Source: Marinobacter gelidimuriae
Lineage (GTDB): Bacteria > Pseudomonadota > Gammaproteobacteria > Pseudomonadales > Oleiphilaceae
DNA: 64,000 bases
NCBI RefSeq assembly: GCF_000372805.1
Contig: NZ_KB889828.1
Coordinates: forward strand, 62,001 to 126,000
Direction: 5' to 3'
Shown here: piece after piece, positions 56,752 to 64,000 of the stretch
Layout: each line of letters opens with the position of its first letter
Position numbering within the stretch: position 1 is the stretch's first letter
Made by a program: the position numbers and the translations under genes
The notes under the pieces: model-generated
The model's database searches: none
Seen by the model: the letters and a program-made list of their open reading frames with translations, nothing else
What the model was told of the DNA's origin: nothing

Positions 56752-57228
56752 TTACTCCGCTGCGGCAGACTGTAACTGGATGTAGTTTTGAATGCCCATC
56801 TGACTGATCATTTCCAGCTGGGTTTCCAGCCAGTCGATGTGCTCTTCTTCACTGTCCAGAATGCTGCGGAACAGCTCGCGGCTAGTGTAGTCCTGAACAG
56901 ACTCGCAGTGAACGATGGCATCTTTCAGATCTTTATGGGCAAGGTGTTCGATTTTCAGATCGCTTTCGATCATTTCCTGAACGTGCTCGCCAATCATCAG
57001 CTTGTTCAGATCTTGCAGGTTCGGCAGGCCGTCCAGAAACAGGATGCGTTCGATCAGCTGATCGGCGTGTTTCATTTCGTCAATAGACTCTTCGTACTCT
57101 TTAGCGGCAAGCTTGGCGATGCCCCAGTCTTTGTACATGCGTGAGTGCAAAAAATACTGGTTGATAGCCGTCAGCTCGTTGCCCAAAACCTTGTTCAAGA
57201 ACTGAATAACTTGTTTATCACCTTTCAT
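56752..57228 (-). CDS. bfr: Bacterioferritin
   Basis: Bacterioferritin stores iron in a 24-subunit, heme-bearing shell. The product is 158 residues. The ferroxidase residues lie in [16 protein letters not shown] and [12 protein letters not shown]. The heme Met is in [21 protein letters not shown] near residue 52, and the later Glu/His are in [22 protein letters not shown] stands upstream of the ATG. It is followed without a gap by the phosphohexomutase. The bfd gene lies upstream on the same strand with a gap of 94 bp. Confidence 0.95.
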   Translation of the reverse strand: MKGDKQVIQFLNKVLGNELTAINQYFLHSRMYKDWGIAKLAAKEYEESIDEMKHADQLIERILFLDGLPNLQDLNKLMIGEHVQEMIESDLKIEHLAHKDLKDAIVHCESVQDYTSRELFRSILDSEEEHIDWLETQLEMISQMGIQNYIQLQSAAAE

Positions 57229-57322
57229 AGCGCCTCTCCCTAAAGATTTTGATCAGTTCGGGTAAGAATAACGCGTTATGGCAATAGTTAGAATCGCTGC
57301 GGTAATAAAGGTAGCCAGGCAC

Positions 57323-57529
57323 TCAGGCCGGGTGGGCCAGCACGCCGGCCAATGCCATATAATCTGGAGCGTTGTAACCGCGGAGGATTTCACGAGCGGT
57401 TGGTGCGCAGCGGCCGCACTGGGTGCCCACGCCCAGTTCTTTACCCAACTGACGCATGGACGTTACACCGTTGTCCGCTGCGGCACGGATATCACGATCG
57501 GTTACGCCGTGGCAAAGGCACACATACAT
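57323..57529 (-). CDS. bfd: Bacterioferritin-associated ferredoxin Bfd
   Basis: Bfd is a small 2Fe-2S protein that reduces the ferric core of bacterioferritin and so mobilises stored iron. The product is 68 residues. Its cluster ligands are Cys4 and Cys6 in MYVCLCHGVTDRDIR and Cys38 and Cys41 in GTQCGRCAPTARE, the normal family layout. It lies directly upstream of bfr. A Fur-like site stands 31 bp upstream. Confidence 0.95.
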   Translation of the reverse strand: MYVCLCHGVTDRDIRAAADNGVTSMRQLGKELGVGTQCGRCAPTAREILRGYNAPDYMALAGVLAHPA

Positions 57530-57560
57530 AGGGCTCTCACTTACGCAATGAAATGTTAGT

Positions 57561-57579
57561 GATAATTATTGCCATTGCG
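57561..57579 (-). promoter_or_regulatory. Possible Fur box upstream of bfd
   Basis: GATAATTATTGCCATTGCG matches the 19-bp Fur consensus at about 12 of 19 positions, with the left half GATAAT exact. It lies 31 bp upstream of the bfd start, in the promoter area. Iron repression of bfd through Fur is known in other bacteria. Confidence 0.5.
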
Positions 57580-57605
57580 ATCTTAAAGTTCAAGCCCTTT
57601 GCGGA

Positions 57606-58910
57606 TTAATTTTCGTTCAATCTGCTCAGATTTCGTGCACCCGTCTCGGTCACCAGCACGTTGTCTTCCAGCCGCACACCCCCGCAGCCCTTCAGTTCAC
57701 CCAGTATCGCGGTGTTGATATGCTGCGCCAATGGTCCTTTTAGCAAGGGTTCCAGCAGCGAAGGGATGAAATACAGACCTGGTTCGATGGTCACTACCAT
57801 GCCGGCTTCCAACGTTCGTGTCAGACGTAAAAACGGCGCTTCCGCTGGCGACGGTACGGGTTTCCCAGCCACATCGTGCACCTGTATGCCTAGAAAATGG
57901 CCGATGCCGTGGGGGAAAAACACCCGGGTGACACCCTGCTCTACCATGGCTTCATCGCTGATACCGCTTACCAGCCCACTGGCACTGAGTAGCGCAGCGA
58001 CACCGGAGTGAGCCTTGCGGTGAATGGCCAGGTACTCAACACCCGGTGCAACCATCTTGCACAAGTGTTCGCGCAGCAGGTCCATACCTTTTACCAGTGC
58101 TGCGAACCGGCTTTCGCCCGCGGCCGCGTAGGTACGGGTAATGTCCGAGCAGTAACCGCGATAGCGCACACCCGCATCCATCAACAGGCTGCGGGACTGC
58201 GCCGGTGCCGTGGTGTCGTAATACTGGTAATGCAAAGTACCGGCGTGTTCGTTCAAGCCGATAATGCTGTGATAAGGCGCCTGGGTTTCACGCTGCAAGG
58301 TAGCCTGCTGATACGCCAGGTTGATCGCAAATTCACTGGCGCCATCGGCGAACGCCGCGGCTGCAGTCTGGTGGCCTGCCAGCGCAATATTATTGGCACG
58401 GGTCAGGCAGGCCACTTCATAGTCGGTTTTGTGCATGCGGGTTTCATCCAGAGCCGCCGTCAAGGCCGCCGGATTATGGTCACCTGGCACGGCCGTAAGC
58501 AGCGCCGGATCGCCCACAACGGCCAGCCCTTCACTCTGGCTGGTCCCAGCCGGCAATGGCGGCAGGCCGCGTGTGGCAATGTAGCGAATATCCATTGCCT
58601 GCTGCCAGGGCTCGCTTGGCAGCTGCAAAGTCGCGTGCCAAAAATCCACCGGCTGATACAACCACAGCACCGGCGTTGCACCTGTCTGAATCAGCAGCCA
58701 GGCGTTTTCGTAACCGGTCAGGCCGGTCCAGTGCAGGAACGGGCCAAAGCCCTGGAAAGGCGCGCCCTGGTCGTCACCGTAGCGCACGGGTGTTGCGCCG
58801 GCGCTGATCAACAGAGCGCTGTAGCCGAGGTCCGCCAACGCTCGCTGGTAGCGCTGCTGCAATTCGGCAATGTGAGCAGGTTGCAGGGCCAGAATTTGGT
58901 TATCGGTCAT
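57606..58910 (-). CDS. pepQ: Xaa-Pro dipeptidase (M24 family, PepQ/OPAA-like)
   Basis: This metallopeptidase cleaves dipeptides with C-terminal proline. The product is 434 residues. The two-metal site is complete: Asp in LLMDAGVRYRG, Asp in YCSDITRTYAA, His in FPHGIGHFLGIQVHDV, Glu in VTIEPGLYF and Glu in GVRLEDNVLVTE. Its size and the DAGxxYxGYxSDITRT pattern fit the PepQ group, some of which also act on organophosphate esters; the natural role is peptide turnover. The start overlaps the end of the LysR gene by 11 bp, so the two are co-transcribed. The dipeptide ABC transporter stands upstream on the same strand. Confidence 0.92.
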   Translation of the reverse strand: MTDNQILALQPAHIAELQQRYQRALADLGYSALLISAGATPVRYGDDQGAPFQGFGPFLHWTGLTGYENAWLLIQTGATPVLWLYQPVDFWHATLQLPSEPWQQAMDIRYIATRGLPPLPAGTSQSEGLAVVGDPALLTAVPGDHNPAALTAALDETRMHKTDYEVACLTRANNIALAGHQTAAAAFADGASEFAINLAYQQATLQRETQAPYHSIIGLNEHAGTLHYQYYDTTAPAQSRSLLMDAGVRYRGYCSDITRTYAAAGESRFAALVKGMDLLREHLCKMVAPGVEYLAIHRKAHSGVAALLSASGLVSGISDEAMVEQGVTRVFFPHGIGHFLGIQVHDVAGKPVPSPAEAPFLRLTRTLEAGMVVTIEPGLYFIPSLLEPLLKGPLAQHINTAILGELKGCGGVRLEDNVLVTETGARNLSRLNEN

Positions 58911-59817
58911 ATTGAGTTTCCAATGTGTTCCAGAGTGTATTGAATTCTTGGGTACGGGGTTGGCTCAGGCGCAGCAATCGAATTTCCAGTGTTACGTCCC
59001 ATCGCTCATCGCCGGCGCGCACCAGGCTGCCAGATTCTTCGCTTTTTTGTGCCATGCGCTGGGGCAACCAGCCCATGCCAAAGCCTTGCTTTACCAGCGC
59101 TTTTACGCTGGCCGACTGAGCATTTTCATTCAGCGGCAACAGGTTGGCGGTGATCTTCTGCCGCGCAAGATGGGTGGTAATGGCGGGCTGTAAAAACCCC
59201 CGCGGATGGTAAGCAATCAGCGGCACCGGCTGCGCTGCGCTGCCAGGCAGAACAAAACGCGGGGCGCCCTGTTCGTCGCCGATGCTCAGCGGTATCAGTG
59301 CCTCCTTTGACAGGGTCAGGGAGCGGTAGGCGCTGCTGTTGAGCCGCTCACGCCAGGGCAGGTCTTCATGCCAGTAGCACAGCACGAGATCGCAGTCGCC
59401 GTTGTCGAGCGCGTCCAGAAATTGCTCGCCTATCCAGTTGGTGGCCTTTAGGTTCAGTTGCAGTCGCTCGGCTACCCCGGCCTGTTGCGCCCAGGTCTGG
59501 TAAAAGTGGGAGAACAGACCCTGGGTAGAACCCACACTGATGCGGGCACTGGCTTCGGATTCAAGGTGTTTTACCCGCTCGCGGGTGTCGCGAACATCGC
59601 GGGTGACCCGCGCGCACAACTCGGCAAAAACCTCACCCGCGGGGGTCAGCGACAGTGGCAGCGTCTGGCGGTTAACCAAGGTTGCACCCATGGCGTCTTC
59701 CAGCAGGCGAATACGCCGGCTGAAGGTAGGCTGGCTGACGTGTTGAAGCTCAGCCGCACGGGAAAAATGGCGGGTGCGGGCCAGCGCCATAAAATCTTCC
59801 ATCCAGCGTACTTCCAT
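58900..59817 (-). CDS. LysR-family transcription regulator
   Basis: The product from ATG 59817 is 305 residues. The N-terminal winged helix-turn-helix is MEDFMALARTRHFSRAAELQHVSQPTFSRRIRLLEDAMG (read in parts, residues 5-45) and the rest is a substrate-binding domain (ISVGSTQGLFSHFYQTWAQQ). A GGGGGGA stands before this start, which is preferable to the ATG 16 codons upstream. It lies between the dipeptide transporter (62 bp) and pepQ (11-bp overlap), all on the same strand. I infer control of the local peptide genes; LysR genes are more often divergent from their targets, so the target is not certain. Confidence 0.88.
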   Translation of the reverse strand: MEVRWMEDFMALARTRHFSRAAELQHVSQPTFSRRIRLLEDAMGATLVNRQTLPLSLTPAGEVFAELCARVTRDVRDTRERVKHLESEASARISVGSTQGLFSHFYQTWAQQAGVAERLQLNLKATNWIGEQFLDALDNGDCDLVLCYWHEDLPWRERLNSSAYRSLTLSKEALIPLSIGDEQGAPRFVLPGSAAQPVPLIAYHPRGFLQPAITTHLARQKITANLLPLNENAQSASVKALVKQGFGMGWLPQRMAQKSEESGSLVRAGDERWDVTLEIRLLRLSQPRTQEFNTLWNTLETQYDR

Positions 59818-59879
59818 ATTCCCCCCCACGGCTTTGCGGACCATTGGCTTTGCATCATAACGCATCGGCTAACGGGTTC

Positions 59880-60893
59880 TCACAAACGGCCTTCTTCCAC
59901 ACCGTGGCAGGCCACCTGGCCCCCGCTATCTGTGGCGAATAATTCCGGGATTTCCTGGCGGCAACGATCGTTGGCGTAAGGGCAGCGGCCATGGAACACG
60001 CAGCCCGGGGGCAGGTCAACCGGCGTGGGCACCTCGCCCTGCAGGCGAATGTAATTGGGCCGGCCGTCTTCCAGCCGCGGTATCGCGGACAGCAATGCCT
60101 GGGTGTAAGGGTGCCGCGGGGTGGCAAACAACGCCTTGGTCGGCGCCAGTTCACACACCCGGCCCAGATACATCACCGCCACGCGAGTGCCAAAGTGCTC
60201 CACCACCGCCAAATCGTGGGTGATAAATAGATAGGTCAGATTGCGCGATTCCTGGGCGTCCATCATCAGGTTCAGCACTTGCGCCTGAATAGACACATCC
60301 AATGCCGAAATGGGCTCGTCCGCCACAATAAATTCCGGATCTACCGCCAAGGCGCGGGCTATGGCAATACGCTGACGCTGGCCACCAGAGAACTCGTGAC
60401 CAAAGCGGCTGCCCCAATCCGGATCAATCCCCACCGATTGCATTACATCCTGTACTTTATTAAGCACGTCGGCTTTGCTCCACTCGGGGTGGTGAAAGTG
60501 GATCGGCTCTTCGAGGGTTTGCTGAATGGTCATCCGCGGATTCAACGAGGCATAAGGGTTCTGAAAAATCATCTGCATTTTGCTGCGGTACGGCAACAGC
60601 GCTTTGCCTTCCAGCGTGTCGATGCGCTTGCCTTCGTAGTGCACTTCACCGGCGGTGGGCGACAGCAGGCCCATAATGGTGCGGGCAACCGTAGACTTGC
60701 CACAGCCAGACTCCCCCACGACGCACAGCGCTTCACCTCTGAACACTTGCAGATTCACGCCGTTGATGGCGTGTACCGCTTCCTGTTTGCGCTGAAAGCG
60801 ACCGTTTTTAAAGCTGATCTGCTCCAACAGGCTGCCAGTCAGATCGAATTTCTTCTCCAGACCGCGAATATCAACCAACGGCGAGGCGCTCAT
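59880..60893 (-). CDS. dppF: Dipeptide ABC transporter ATP-binding protein DppF
   Basis: One of the two ATPases of a dipeptide/oligopeptide importer. The product is 337 residues. Walker A is GESGCGKSTVAR near residue 60. The signature is SGGQRQRIAIARAL near 170, Walker B is FIVADEPISALDVS, and the C-terminal family extension has CVFHGRCPYANDRCRQE. The first 30 residues (LEKKFDLTGSLLEQISFKNG) are the usual DppF/OppF lead. It overlaps dppD by 4 bp. Confidence 0.93.
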   Translation of the reverse strand: MSASPLVDIRGLEKKFDLTGSLLEQISFKNGRFQRKQEAVHAINGVNLQVFRGEALCVVGESGCGKSTVARTIMGLLSPTAGEVHYEGKRIDTLEGKALLPYRSKMQMIFQNPYASLNPRMTIQQTLEEPIHFHHPEWSKADVLNKVQDVMQSVGIDPDWGSRFGHEFSGGQRQRIAIARALAVDPEFIVADEPISALDVSIQAQVLNLMMDAQESRNLTYLFITHDLAVVEHFGTRVAVMYLGRVCELAPTKALFATPRHPYTQALLSAIPRLEDGRPNYIRLQGEVPTPVDLPPGCVFHGRCPYANDRCRQEIPELFATDSGGQVACHGVEEGRL

Positions 60894-61888
60894 GGGGCCA
60901 CCTCCCGGGCTTGCTGTTCTTGTGCAATCAAACGTTCTACCTCATAGCAGGCCACATCTACATTACCGGCCCGCACATAATCAGGCATAGTGCTGCGGCA
61001 TTCATCGGTGGCGAATGAGCAGCGCGGGTTAAACGGGCAACCCGTGGGTACATTCTTTAACGACGGCATGGCGCCCGGTATCTGGAACAACCGCGCACCG
61101 GGCTCGCCCATTTGCGGCAACGCGTTTATCAGCCCCTGGGTATACGGGTGCTGGGCATCGTTGATGATTTCCCGGGTAGGCCCCTGCTCGATAATGCGAC
61201 CGGAGTACATCACCAGCATGCGCTGGGACACCTGAGATACCACACCCAAATCATGGGTAATCAGCATCAGCGCAACGTTTTCCTGTTCGCACAAATCCAG
61301 CAGCAGAGCCATGATCTCGGCCTGAATGGTTACATCCAGAGCAGTCGTGGGCTCATCCGCAATAATAATCTCCGGGTCTAGCAGCAAGGCAATGGCAATA
61401 ATCACCCGCTGGCGCATACCGCCAGACAGTTCATGGGGGTATTGGTTCAGGCGTTTCTCGGGCGATGGAATCTGTACCTTGCGCAGTTTGTCTACCGCAA
61501 TGGCCCGCGCGTCTTTGGTGCTGATCCGGCGGTGGGCCTTGATGGCTTCGACCATCTGGGTGCCAATGGTCAGCACCGGATTCAGGGTCATCATCGGGTC
61601 CTGAAAAATCATGGCGATGCGGTTGCCGCGGATTTTCCGCAGTTCACGCTCGCTCATGGCCGCCAGGTCTTTGCCTTCAAACAGAATCTGCCCGCCGGCA
61701 ATGTAGCCCGGCTGCGCTATCAGATTGAGAATGGAAAATGCCGCCACGGATTTACCCGCGCCGGATTCACCCACCAGGCCCAGCCTTTCGCCTTTGTCCA
61801 GCGAAAAGCTGATGCCCCGCAGGGCTGTCAAATCGCCACCGCGCACGGCAAAGCGAACATTCAGATTTTTTACTTCCAGCAATGCCAT
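60890..61888 (-). CDS. dppD: Dipeptide ABC transporter ATP-binding protein DppD
   Basis: The partner ATPase of DppF. The product is 332 residues. Walker A is GESGAGKSVAAF near residue 38. The signature is ELSGGMRQRVIIAIALL near 155, Walker B is IIIADEPTTALDVT, and the C-terminal cysteine block is CPFNPRCSFATDECRSTMP. The cysteines of this block can hold an iron-sulfur cluster in homologues. It is 4 bp from dppC and overlaps dppF, which shows tight co-translation. Confidence 0.93.
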   Translation of the reverse strand: MALLEVKNLNVRFAVRGGDLTALRGISFSLDKGERLGLVGESGAGKSVAAFSILNLIAQPGYIAGGQILFEGKDLAAMSERELRKIRGNRIAMIFQDPMMTLNPVLTIGTQMVEAIKAHRRISTKDARAIAVDKLRKVQIPSPEKRLNQYPHELSGGMRQRVIIAIALLLDPEIIIADEPTTALDVTIQAEIMALLLDLCEQENVALMLITHDLGVVSQVSQRMLVMYSGRIIEQGPTREIINDAQHPYTQGLINALPQMGEPGARLFQIPGAMPSLKNVPTGCPFNPRCSFATDECRSTMPDYVRAGNVDVACYEVERLIAQEQQAREVAP

Positions 61889-61892
61889 CGGA

Positions 61893-62825
61893 TTATCCCT
61901 TGTACAGCCGTGGGTTCATTACATCGCGCAGCCAGTCACCCAGCAGGTTGATCACCAGCACCAACACCACCAGCACCAGGCCGGGCAGCAGGGTGATCCA
62001 CCAGGAACCGCTCTGAATGTAGTCGAAGCCGGATTTGATCAGCGAGCCCAGCGACGGCTGGGTTTCTGGCATGCCCAGGCCAAGAAACGACAGAGCCGCT
62101 TCGGAAATAATGGCGTTGGCAATTTGCACCGTACCAATCACGAAAATGGGCGACAGAGTATTGGGCAGAATGTGGCGGAACATAATGCGATTGGTACGAA
62201 AACCCATCACCTTGGCCGCATCCACGTATTCCTTTTTCTTCTCTGCCAGCACCGAGGCTCGCACGGTGCGGGCAATTTGCGGCCATTCGGCCAACCCGAT
62301 GATAAAAATCAGCATGTAAATGGCGATTTCACCAAACATCAGGCTGCCAAAGCTGGCCTTGAACACCGCGCCCACAATAATCGCCACCATCAAGGTAGAG
62401 AACGACAGCTGCACGTCGGCGATGCGCATCAGAATGGCGTCTACTCGACCGCCCATGTAGCCGGCCAGCAGACCAAACAAAATGCCCAGTACGGCTTGCA
62501 GAATAACCGCACCAAAACCGATCATCAGCGACACCCGGGTGCCGTACAAAATGGTCGACAGCATATCCCGGCCCTGGGCATCGGTACCCAACGGGAAGGC
62601 CCCGTCGGCGCCGCTCATACCAACCGGCGGTAACTCCGAGTTCATGATGTCGATCAGCGCCAGATCGTAAGGATCAGTCGGTGCTAACAAGGGTGCGAAA
62701 ATCGCCGACAGAACCATCGCCAACAATACGATGAAGCTGATAATGGCGACCTTGTCGCGCTTGAAGCTGTACCAGAGGAAAGAGTCGCGGACGCGAGCCC
62801 AACGGGAGACAGTCGCGGTCATCAT
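61893..62825 (-). CDS. dppC: Dipeptide ABC transporter permease DppC
   Basis: One of two membrane subunits. The product is 310 residues with six hydrophobic segments. The first is in the N-terminal part (IISFIVLLAMVLSAIFAPLL). The EAA-like ATPase-contact loop is YVDAAKVMGFRTNRIMFRHILP near residue 205. The C-terminal LGLGMPETQPSLGSLI leads to the last helix. It overlaps dppB by 4 bp. Confidence 0.92.
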   Translation of the reverse strand: MMTATVSRWARVRDSFLWYSFKRDKVAIISFIVLLAMVLSAIFAPLLAPTDPYDLALIDIMNSELPPVGMSGADGAFPLGTDAQGRDMLSTILYGTRVSLMIGFGAVILQAVLGILFGLLAGYMGGRVDAILMRIADVQLSFSTLMVAIIVGAVFKASFGSLMFGEIAIYMLIFIIGLAEWPQIARTVRASVLAEKKKEYVDAAKVMGFRTNRIMFRHILPNTLSPIFVIGTVQIANAIISEAALSFLGLGMPETQPSLGSLIKSGFDYIQSGSWWITLLPGLVLVVLVLVINLLGDWLRDVMNPRLYKG

Positions 62826-63871
62826 GCTTTTTTACCTGTCAGTTTTACAGTGGGGTTCACCAGGCCGTAGATCAGATCCACAATCGTGTTGGTAATCACA
62901 AAAACCAACCCCACCACCATCAGGTAGGCCACAATCAGCGGAATGTCGCTGCGGGTAATGGCTTCCAGAAACATCAGGCCCATGCCCGGCCACTGGAATA
63001 CGGTTTCGGTAAGAATGGTGTAAGCGACCATGATGCCGAGTTGCACACCGCCTACGGTAATGACCGGCAGCATGGTGTTTTTCAGGGCGTGCAGAAAGTT
63101 GATGCGGCCGGAAGACAGGCCCTTGGCCCGGGCGTAGCGAATGTAGTCGCTTTGCAGCACCTCCATCATTTCCGCACGAATCAGCCGGATAAACAGCGGC
63201 AGCATTATAGACGCCAGAGACACGCAGGGGAGCACCAGGTGCCAGAGGCCGTCTGATGAGAAAAACCCTGAATTCCAGGTGCCGAACAAATGGGTAAGCT
63301 CATCACCGCGACCGTAAGAGGGCAAACCGCCATCGGTAGACAGCGCACCATTCAGCCAGGCGCCCCAACCGGTATCCGTTGGGAACATTTCAATGGTAAC
63401 CCCAATCGAAAACAGCTGAATCAGCATAATGGCGGTCAAAAACACCGGAATCGAAATGCCCACGGTGCTGATGCCCATAAAAAATTTCGACAGAAATGCC
63501 TGCGGACGAATGGCCGCGTACACCCCGATGGGCACCGAGAACACCATAATAATCAGGCTGGCACCAATCACCAGTTCCAGCGTAGCCGGAAGGTGTTCCG
63601 CAATAACCTGTAACGTAGGCTTGCCGTAGAAGTACGAAATGCCCAGATCTCCCTGCAGGGCATTGCCGGCAAAGCGCACATACTGCACGTAAATCGGGTC
63701 ATTCAGCCCCATCTCGTCACGCAGTGCATCGCGCTCCTCAAGCGACACCGACATGCCCACCAGTTCCTGCAGCGGGTCACCCAGGCCGTCCTGAATGGCA
63801 AACGCGATCATGCTGATCACGAACATGACCAGAAATGCCTGAGAAATCCGTTGAACCAAAAACGCTAGCAT
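62822..63871 (-). CDS. dppB: Dipeptide ABC transporter permease DppB
   Basis: The second membrane subunit. The product is 349 residues. It has an N-terminal helix (FLVQRISQAFLVMFVISMIAF in parts), the large periplasmic loop of the family (about 200-230) and the contact loop YIRYARAKGLSSGRINFLHA near residue 258. The first 80 residues (QDGLGDPLQELVGMSVSLEE) follow DppB/OppB closely. It is upstream of dppC and downstream of the substrate-binding protein, from which it is separated by a strong terminator. Confidence 0.92.
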   Translation of the reverse strand: MLAFLVQRISQAFLVMFVISMIAFAIQDGLGDPLQELVGMSVSLEERDALRDEMGLNDPIYVQYVRFAGNALQGDLGISYFYGKPTLQVIAEHLPATLELVIGASLIIMVFSVPIGVYAAIRPQAFLSKFFMGISTVGISIPVFLTAIMLIQLFSIGVTIEMFPTDTGWGAWLNGALSTDGGLPSYGRGDELTHLFGTWNSGFFSSDGLWHLVLPCVSLASIMLPLFIRLIRAEMMEVLQSDYIRYARAKGLSSGRINFLHALKNTMLPVITVGGVQLGIMVAYTILTETVFQWPGMGLMFLEAITRSDIPLIVAYLMVVGLVFVITNTIVDLIYGLVNPTVKLTGKKA

Positions 63872-63896
63872 GGAAAATGTCCGGATTAGGCGTCAA

Positions 63897-63946
63897 TAAA
63901 AAAACCGGTTGCGGGCGCCCTGGGTAGAGTGGGTGCCCGCAGCCGG
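63897..63946 (-). terminator. Intrinsic terminator between the binding-protein gene and dppB
   Basis: On the minus strand CCGGCTGCGGGC (63935-63946) pairs with GCCCGCAACCGG (63905-63916) at 11 of 12 positions and is followed by seven T (63897-63903). It lies 7 bp beyond the stop of the upstream gene, so it probably lets only part of the transcripts go on into dppBCDF, giving an excess of binding protein. Confidence 0.8.
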
Positions 63947-63953
63947 CCGGGTT

Positions 63954-64000
63954 TTACGGGTTGATCAAGTACTGTTGAGAGTGATCAGAGACGATTACTC
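63954..64000 (-). CDS. C-terminal end of the peptide-binding protein (DppA-like), partial
   Basis: The last 14 codons on the minus strand read VIVSDHSQQYLINP and a TAA at 63954-63956. A peptide-binding lipoprotein or periplasmic protein is expected just upstream of dppB; the short fragment is compatible but is too short to prove it. The rest lies outside the window. Confidence 0.45.
   Translation of the reverse strand, partial: VIVSDHSQQYLINP

Overview
The window is a dense, mostly housekeeping stretch of a gammaproteobacterial chromosome. Gene content and local order resemble the Pseudomonas/Marinobacter lineage: metX-metW-rdgB-hemW, ubiK-glnK-amtB, lptM-lysA-dapF-DUF484-xerC, argH facing algZ-algR-hemC-hemD-hemX-hemY, ubiD and rho, trxA facing ppx, and an ABC-F/TIGR02444/FKBP/rsd/dsbB block. 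Marinobacter or a close marine relative is my best guess. That rests on remembered gene order and protein style, not on a search. No tRNA, rRNA, CRISPR array, prophage or insertion sequence was seen.

Layout. 1-3.8 kb: methionine biosynthesis (metX, metW), a DUF4426 protein, rdgB and hemW in one overlapping run. 3.8-9.2 kb: a four-helix membrane protein facing trmB, then comM and ubiK, then glnK-amtB behind a probable sigma-54 promoter. 9.5-15.5 kb: a shortened SDR gene, tcdA, a broken Na+/H+ antiporter gene, a zinc-free quinone oxidoreductase, an esterase and cardiolipin synthase. 15.5-25 kb (minus strand): a two-sensor histidine kinase, a broken diguanylate cyclase, xerC with a large internal deletion, DUF484, dapF, lysA, lptM and argH. 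25-31.2 kb: algZ-algR and the hemCDXY run. 31.2-41.2 kb: an iron-sulfur reductase, ubiD, rho, the molybdenum cofactor genes moaB-moeA-moaD-moaE facing mobA, then trxA and ppx. 41.2-50.9 kb: ABC-F ATPase, small proteins, FKBP, rsd, dsbB, a FliL-like remnant, gshA, tex and an EAL-domain remnant. 51-57.5 kb: rep, cytochrome c5, a small membrane protein, phospholipase A broken by an amber codon, a phosphohexomutase, bfr and bfd. 57.6-64 kb: a dipeptide ABC transporter followed on the same strand by a LysR regulator and an Xaa-Pro dipeptidase, which together look like a peptide import and breakdown unit.

Two patterns go beyond ordinary annotation. First, many genes are damaged for so few kilobases. 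The SDR, the NhaP-type antiporter, the diguanylate cyclase, xerC, a FliL-like gene and an EAL gene all appear to have lost internal or N-terminal segments while their ends survive. The sensor kinase lacks an expected receiver domain, and pldA has a stop codon in its signal peptide. Second, short tandem repeats sit across or just after the stop codons of at least seven genes (DUF4426, algR, hemY, moaB, trxA, ppx, DUF4124). In three of these the repeat stays in frame, so the last codons plus the stop are copied two or three times. Both patterns would fit replication slippage or short-repeat recombination. Assembly error must be excluded first.
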